DNA of 64,000 nt from Bryobacter sp. (lineage in GTDB: Bacteria > Acidobacteriota > Terriglobia > Bryobacterales > Bryobacteraceae), in NCBI GenBank assembly GCA_022843625.1, contig JALHNH010000001.1:186001-250000 (forward strand), given 5' to 3'. The position numbers were made by a program, and so were the translations under genes. The notes under the pieces were generated by a model. The model did no database searches. It was not told where the DNA came from and worked only from the letters and a program-made list of their open reading frames with translations. Shown here in pieces: positions 61,934-64,000 of this stretch (positions within the stretch are counted from its first letter, which is position 1; each line of letters starts with the position of its first letter).

Positions 61934-62644
61934 TTATTTCATCAACTCAGCCACTCGGCCCATCAACAACTTCGCTGCATCCGGGGCCGCAACCATCTCA
62001 TCGACAGCAACCAGCTTTCCCATTCGGATCACAAATCGACCCTCCTCAGAAATTCCTGCTGGCAGCGCCGGCCATCCACGTTTGGCTAGCAGGGCCATAA
62101 ATCGATCCACTCCCGGTAGGGGGTCGGTCAGGGTTCCAGCACTACCGGCAACACCTTCCGGGAAAATACCAATAGGCCGCTCCAGCTTGTCTGCTGCCCT
62201 CAAGATGCCCTTCAAGGTAGACGCAGTATATGCAGGATTGTTCCCGGCAAAACTGACAGGAAAACAACTCAACGCATGTGCCACTCGCGGCAACAAAATG
62301 TCACCAGGGGAAGGGAACTTCCAGGGGCCCACCTTCAGCGGAGGCCAGTTCGCAGTCACCATCCAGTGCACCGGCGGATCGACTTGCCGCCCATAGCGCT
62401 CCGCCACAATTTGAGTCAGCGCACTCGCCACATGAATAATCCAGAGGCCCTTACGCTGATAGTGATTTGCAACCAGCACAAACCGGGGACTCTCTGGCAA
62501 ATTCTCAAGGCCCAGCAACTGCGGCCCAGGTACCATCTTCGCAACAATCTTGCCTGAAAAGTCATCCACATTCCGCCGTGTGCCATTTACAACATGCGGC
62601 CACAAACTATAAACCTGATCCCACGGCACCGGATACTGAATCAT
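61934..62644 (-). CDS. PlsC-like acyltransferase
   Basis: A 236-residue protein with VLVANHYQRKGLW in place of the NHxxxxD block (His present, Asp not obvious at the usual place) and RPIGIFPEGVAGSAG matching the FPEGTRS block. This is the layout of lysophosphatidate and related acyltransferases. The missing Asp suggests altered or lost activity or a different acyl acceptor. Its ATG overlaps the preceding stop (ATGA, 62641-62644), and it lies 11 bp before the monooxygenase-like gene. Confidence 0.7.
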   Translation of the reverse strand: MIQYPVPWDQVYSLWPHVVNGTRRNVDDFSGKIVAKMVPGPQLLGLENLPESPRFVLVANHYQRKGLWIIHVASALTQIVAERYGRQVDPPVHWMVTANWPPLKVGPWKFPSPGDILLPRVAHALSCFPVSFAGNNPAYTASTLKGILRAADKLERPIGIFPEGVAGSAGTLTDPLPGVDRFMALLAKRGWPALPAGISEEGRFVIRMGKLVAVDEMVAAPDAAKLLMGRVAELMK

Positions 62645-64000
62645 CCCGGCAGCCTCTTGATGGTTGGTCCGGCAACCCCATCCGGAAACAGCGGCTTCTC
62701 AACCGTAGCCTGCCACTTACCCTCACCATCGAGTGCCCTCACTTCGACAAACTCAGCCCCTGCAGGAATCGTCAATTCGCCCTTCCAGCGGGTCAGTGTG
62801 TAAGGAGAGAATTGCGCCTCGGTTTCCGCTGGGACCCAAATACCATTATTCGCTCTGATTTCAACCCGCTGCACTCCGCGCATTCCGGCAAAACTCACTC
62901 CGCCCACCTTGGCCCGTTCTCCATCCCGAACGATCCTGTCTACATAGCTCGCGGTGTGAATCAGAGGCTCCTTCGTGAATCCAAGCTTCGGCCATGTTCC
63001 AAAATAAGGCACACTGCTAAAGCGAATCTCATCGATCCATTTGATGCTCTTGAAACCGTAATAGCGCGGCGTCAGCATCCGAATTGGAAAACCATGATTC
63101 CGGTTCAAAGTATCTCCGTTCATCCCCAAAGCAAAGAGCGGCTCACCCGAGAAGGCATAAGGAATCTTTACGCTGTCTCCATGTCCGTCCAGGCCAATCA
63201 CTGCCATCTCGATTGCCTGAGAGGACACCTCAGTTGCCTTCACCAGTTGCTCCAATCGAATCCCAGACCACGCCGCCGTGCCCATCAAATCGCTCTTCAA
63301 TGTATTGCTAACGCAACGCATCGTCATGAAGCGCTCCTGCCTCGGCAGGCTCAGCAGTTCCGCGTACGAAAACTCGCGAATCAGCCGGTCATCCATACGA
63401 ATCTTGAGGCGCCAGGTCTTGGGGTCCACCACCGGGTCTACCGTGTTCTTGCTCATTACGTAGAACTCACGAACGCTCGTCACCGGCTTTCGCACGAGTC
63501 CCTTGCCCCACTCGATTCGATCGGGGGGCACGCTCCAGCGAAATAGGGGAACTGGCTCAACAGCTTTAGCTGCCAGCCGTTCATTCCGCCACCAAGCTTC
63601 AACTGCAACCAAAATCGTTCCCGACGACATAGCAACAGAAGTCAGGAATTCTCTTCGCGCACTAATCTGCTCAACCGGCTTCCAGAGCAACACAGCCACA
63701 CCCGGAATCAGGAAGCTTAACACCCCAACGACGTTTGAATAATCAAGCGCCCAACTCAAGACACCCACAAACAGAATGGCAAACCACGGCGAGCCAAGCA
63801 TCAACGGCAACCACATCACAAAACCCAAAGTGGCTAGTCCGCCAGTTGCCGCAAACGGCTTCGCCCACGTCCCCATAACCTCCAGCACGGGCACGGCCCA
63901 GGCCGAAGGAGTCCGCGCCATAATCCACTCCGCGATCACATCAGTCAACACTTGAAAACCGAGGGCATAGCTGAAAACAAAATGAACGATCAAGCCAATC
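62641..64000 (-). CDS. Molybdopterin-dependent oxidoreductase (sulfite-oxidase fold) with membrane helices, 5' partial
   Basis: The frame is open to the right window edge, so the N-terminus is missing; a TTG at 63993 is not a convincing start. The N-terminal part has about four membrane helices. The C-terminal part (about 185-330) is an oxidoreductase-molybdopterin domain with the cofactor-ligand cysteine in MTMRCVSN, the GTAAWSGIRLEQLV motif and NRNHGFPIRMLTPRYYGFKS, followed by a Mo-co dimerisation-like domain (FAGMRGVQRVEI to EVRALDGEG). It would oxidise or reduce a small periplasmic substrate; substrate unknown. Confidence 0.82.
   Translation of the reverse strand, partial: IGLIVHFVFSYALGFQVLTDVIAEWIMARTPSAWAVPVLEVMGTWAKPFAATGGLATLGFVMWLPLMLGSPWFAILFVGVLSWALDYSNVVGVLSFLIPGVAVLLWKPVEQISARREFLTSVAMSSGTILVAVEAWWRNERLAAKAVEPVPLFRWSVPPDRIEWGKGLVRKPVTSVREFYVMSKNTVDPVVDPKTWRLKIRMDDRLIREFSYAELLSLPRQERFMTMRCVSNTLKSDLMGTAAWSGIRLEQLVKATEVSSQAIEMAVIGLDGHGDSVKIPYAFSGEPLFALGMNGDTLNRNHGFPIRMLTPRYYGFKSIKWIDEIRFSSVPYFGTWPKLGFTKEPLIHTASYVDRIVRDGERAKVGGVSFAGMRGVQRVEIRANNGIWVPAETEAQFSPYTLTRWKGELTIPAGAEFVEVRALDGEGKWQATVEKPLFPDGVAGPTIKRLPG

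Noticed and set aside
1..64000. CRISPR array, insertion sequence or rRNA
   Set aside because: No regularly spaced repeats, transposase gene or rRNA signature was seen on reading both strands.

Overview
The window reads as the chromosome of a soil-type Gram-negative bacterium, most like an Acidobacteriota of the Bryobacterales/Solibacterales kind. That placement is inferred from gene content (contractile-injection baseplate genes with a DUF6519 protein, an H-NOX/hybrid-kinase pair, a large exopolysaccharide (EPS) locus, cytochrome-fused copper monooxygenase-like proteins) and not from any marker gene. The first and last genes both run off the window.

Layout. (1) 1-6476, plus strand: three structural genes of a phage-tail-like contractile injection system. 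(2) 6668-13213, plus strand: a nitric-oxide/redox signalling module made of an NtrC-type sigma-54 response regulator, an H-NOX haem sensor and a giant HNOBA/PAS/GAF hybrid kinase ending in a receiver and an HPt domain. (3) 34472 down to 13169, minus strand: a tightly packed EPS operon of 19 genes (STAS protein, phosphoglycosyl transferase, a dead phosphoglycosyl transferase/WecG fusion, a degenerate nucleotidyltransferase, a polymerase, glycosyltransferases, a glycoside hydrolase, acyl- and methyltransferases, Wza-like and Wzc-like export proteins, a flippase). (4) 34795-38253, plus strand: rmlA-rmlC-rmlB and a metallophosphoesterase, diverging from the EPS operon. (5) 38417-60549: a genomic island of about 22 kb inserted at a tRNA-Val(CAC) gene. 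A perfect 51-bp copy of the 3' half of the tRNA marks the left end and the intact tRNA marks the right end. Its cargo is an outer-membrane protein, a Spy/CpxP-like chaperone, two OmpR-type two-component systems, a tripartite RND efflux system with tandem pumps, a cytochrome-c/copper monooxygenase-like protein with a redoxin partner, and small periplasmic proteins. No intact integrase is visible; the 1.2 kb beside the tRNA holds only decayed coding sequence. (6) 60630-64000, minus strand: a paralogue of the island's monooxygenase-like gene, an acyltransferase and a molybdopterin oxidoreductase with membrane segments.

How parts may work together. A near-perfect sigma-54 promoter (34481-34500, minus strand) sits in front of the EPS operon. 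Weaker sigma-54-like elements sit in front of rmlA and of the NtrC-type regulator. Shared AACGGAA/GTTCCG half-sites lie about 65-145 bp upstream of each, where enhancer sites for NtrC-type activators usually lie. This suggests one circuit: H-NOX senses NO or redox state, the hybrid kinase relays phosphate to the regulator, and the regulator drives sigma-54 transcription of EPS and dTDP-sugar genes. The island's pump, Spy-like protein and two-component system resemble in plan the mdtABC/baeSR/spy envelope-stress circuit of enterobacteria, although the pumps themselves look like the HAE1/AcrB family.
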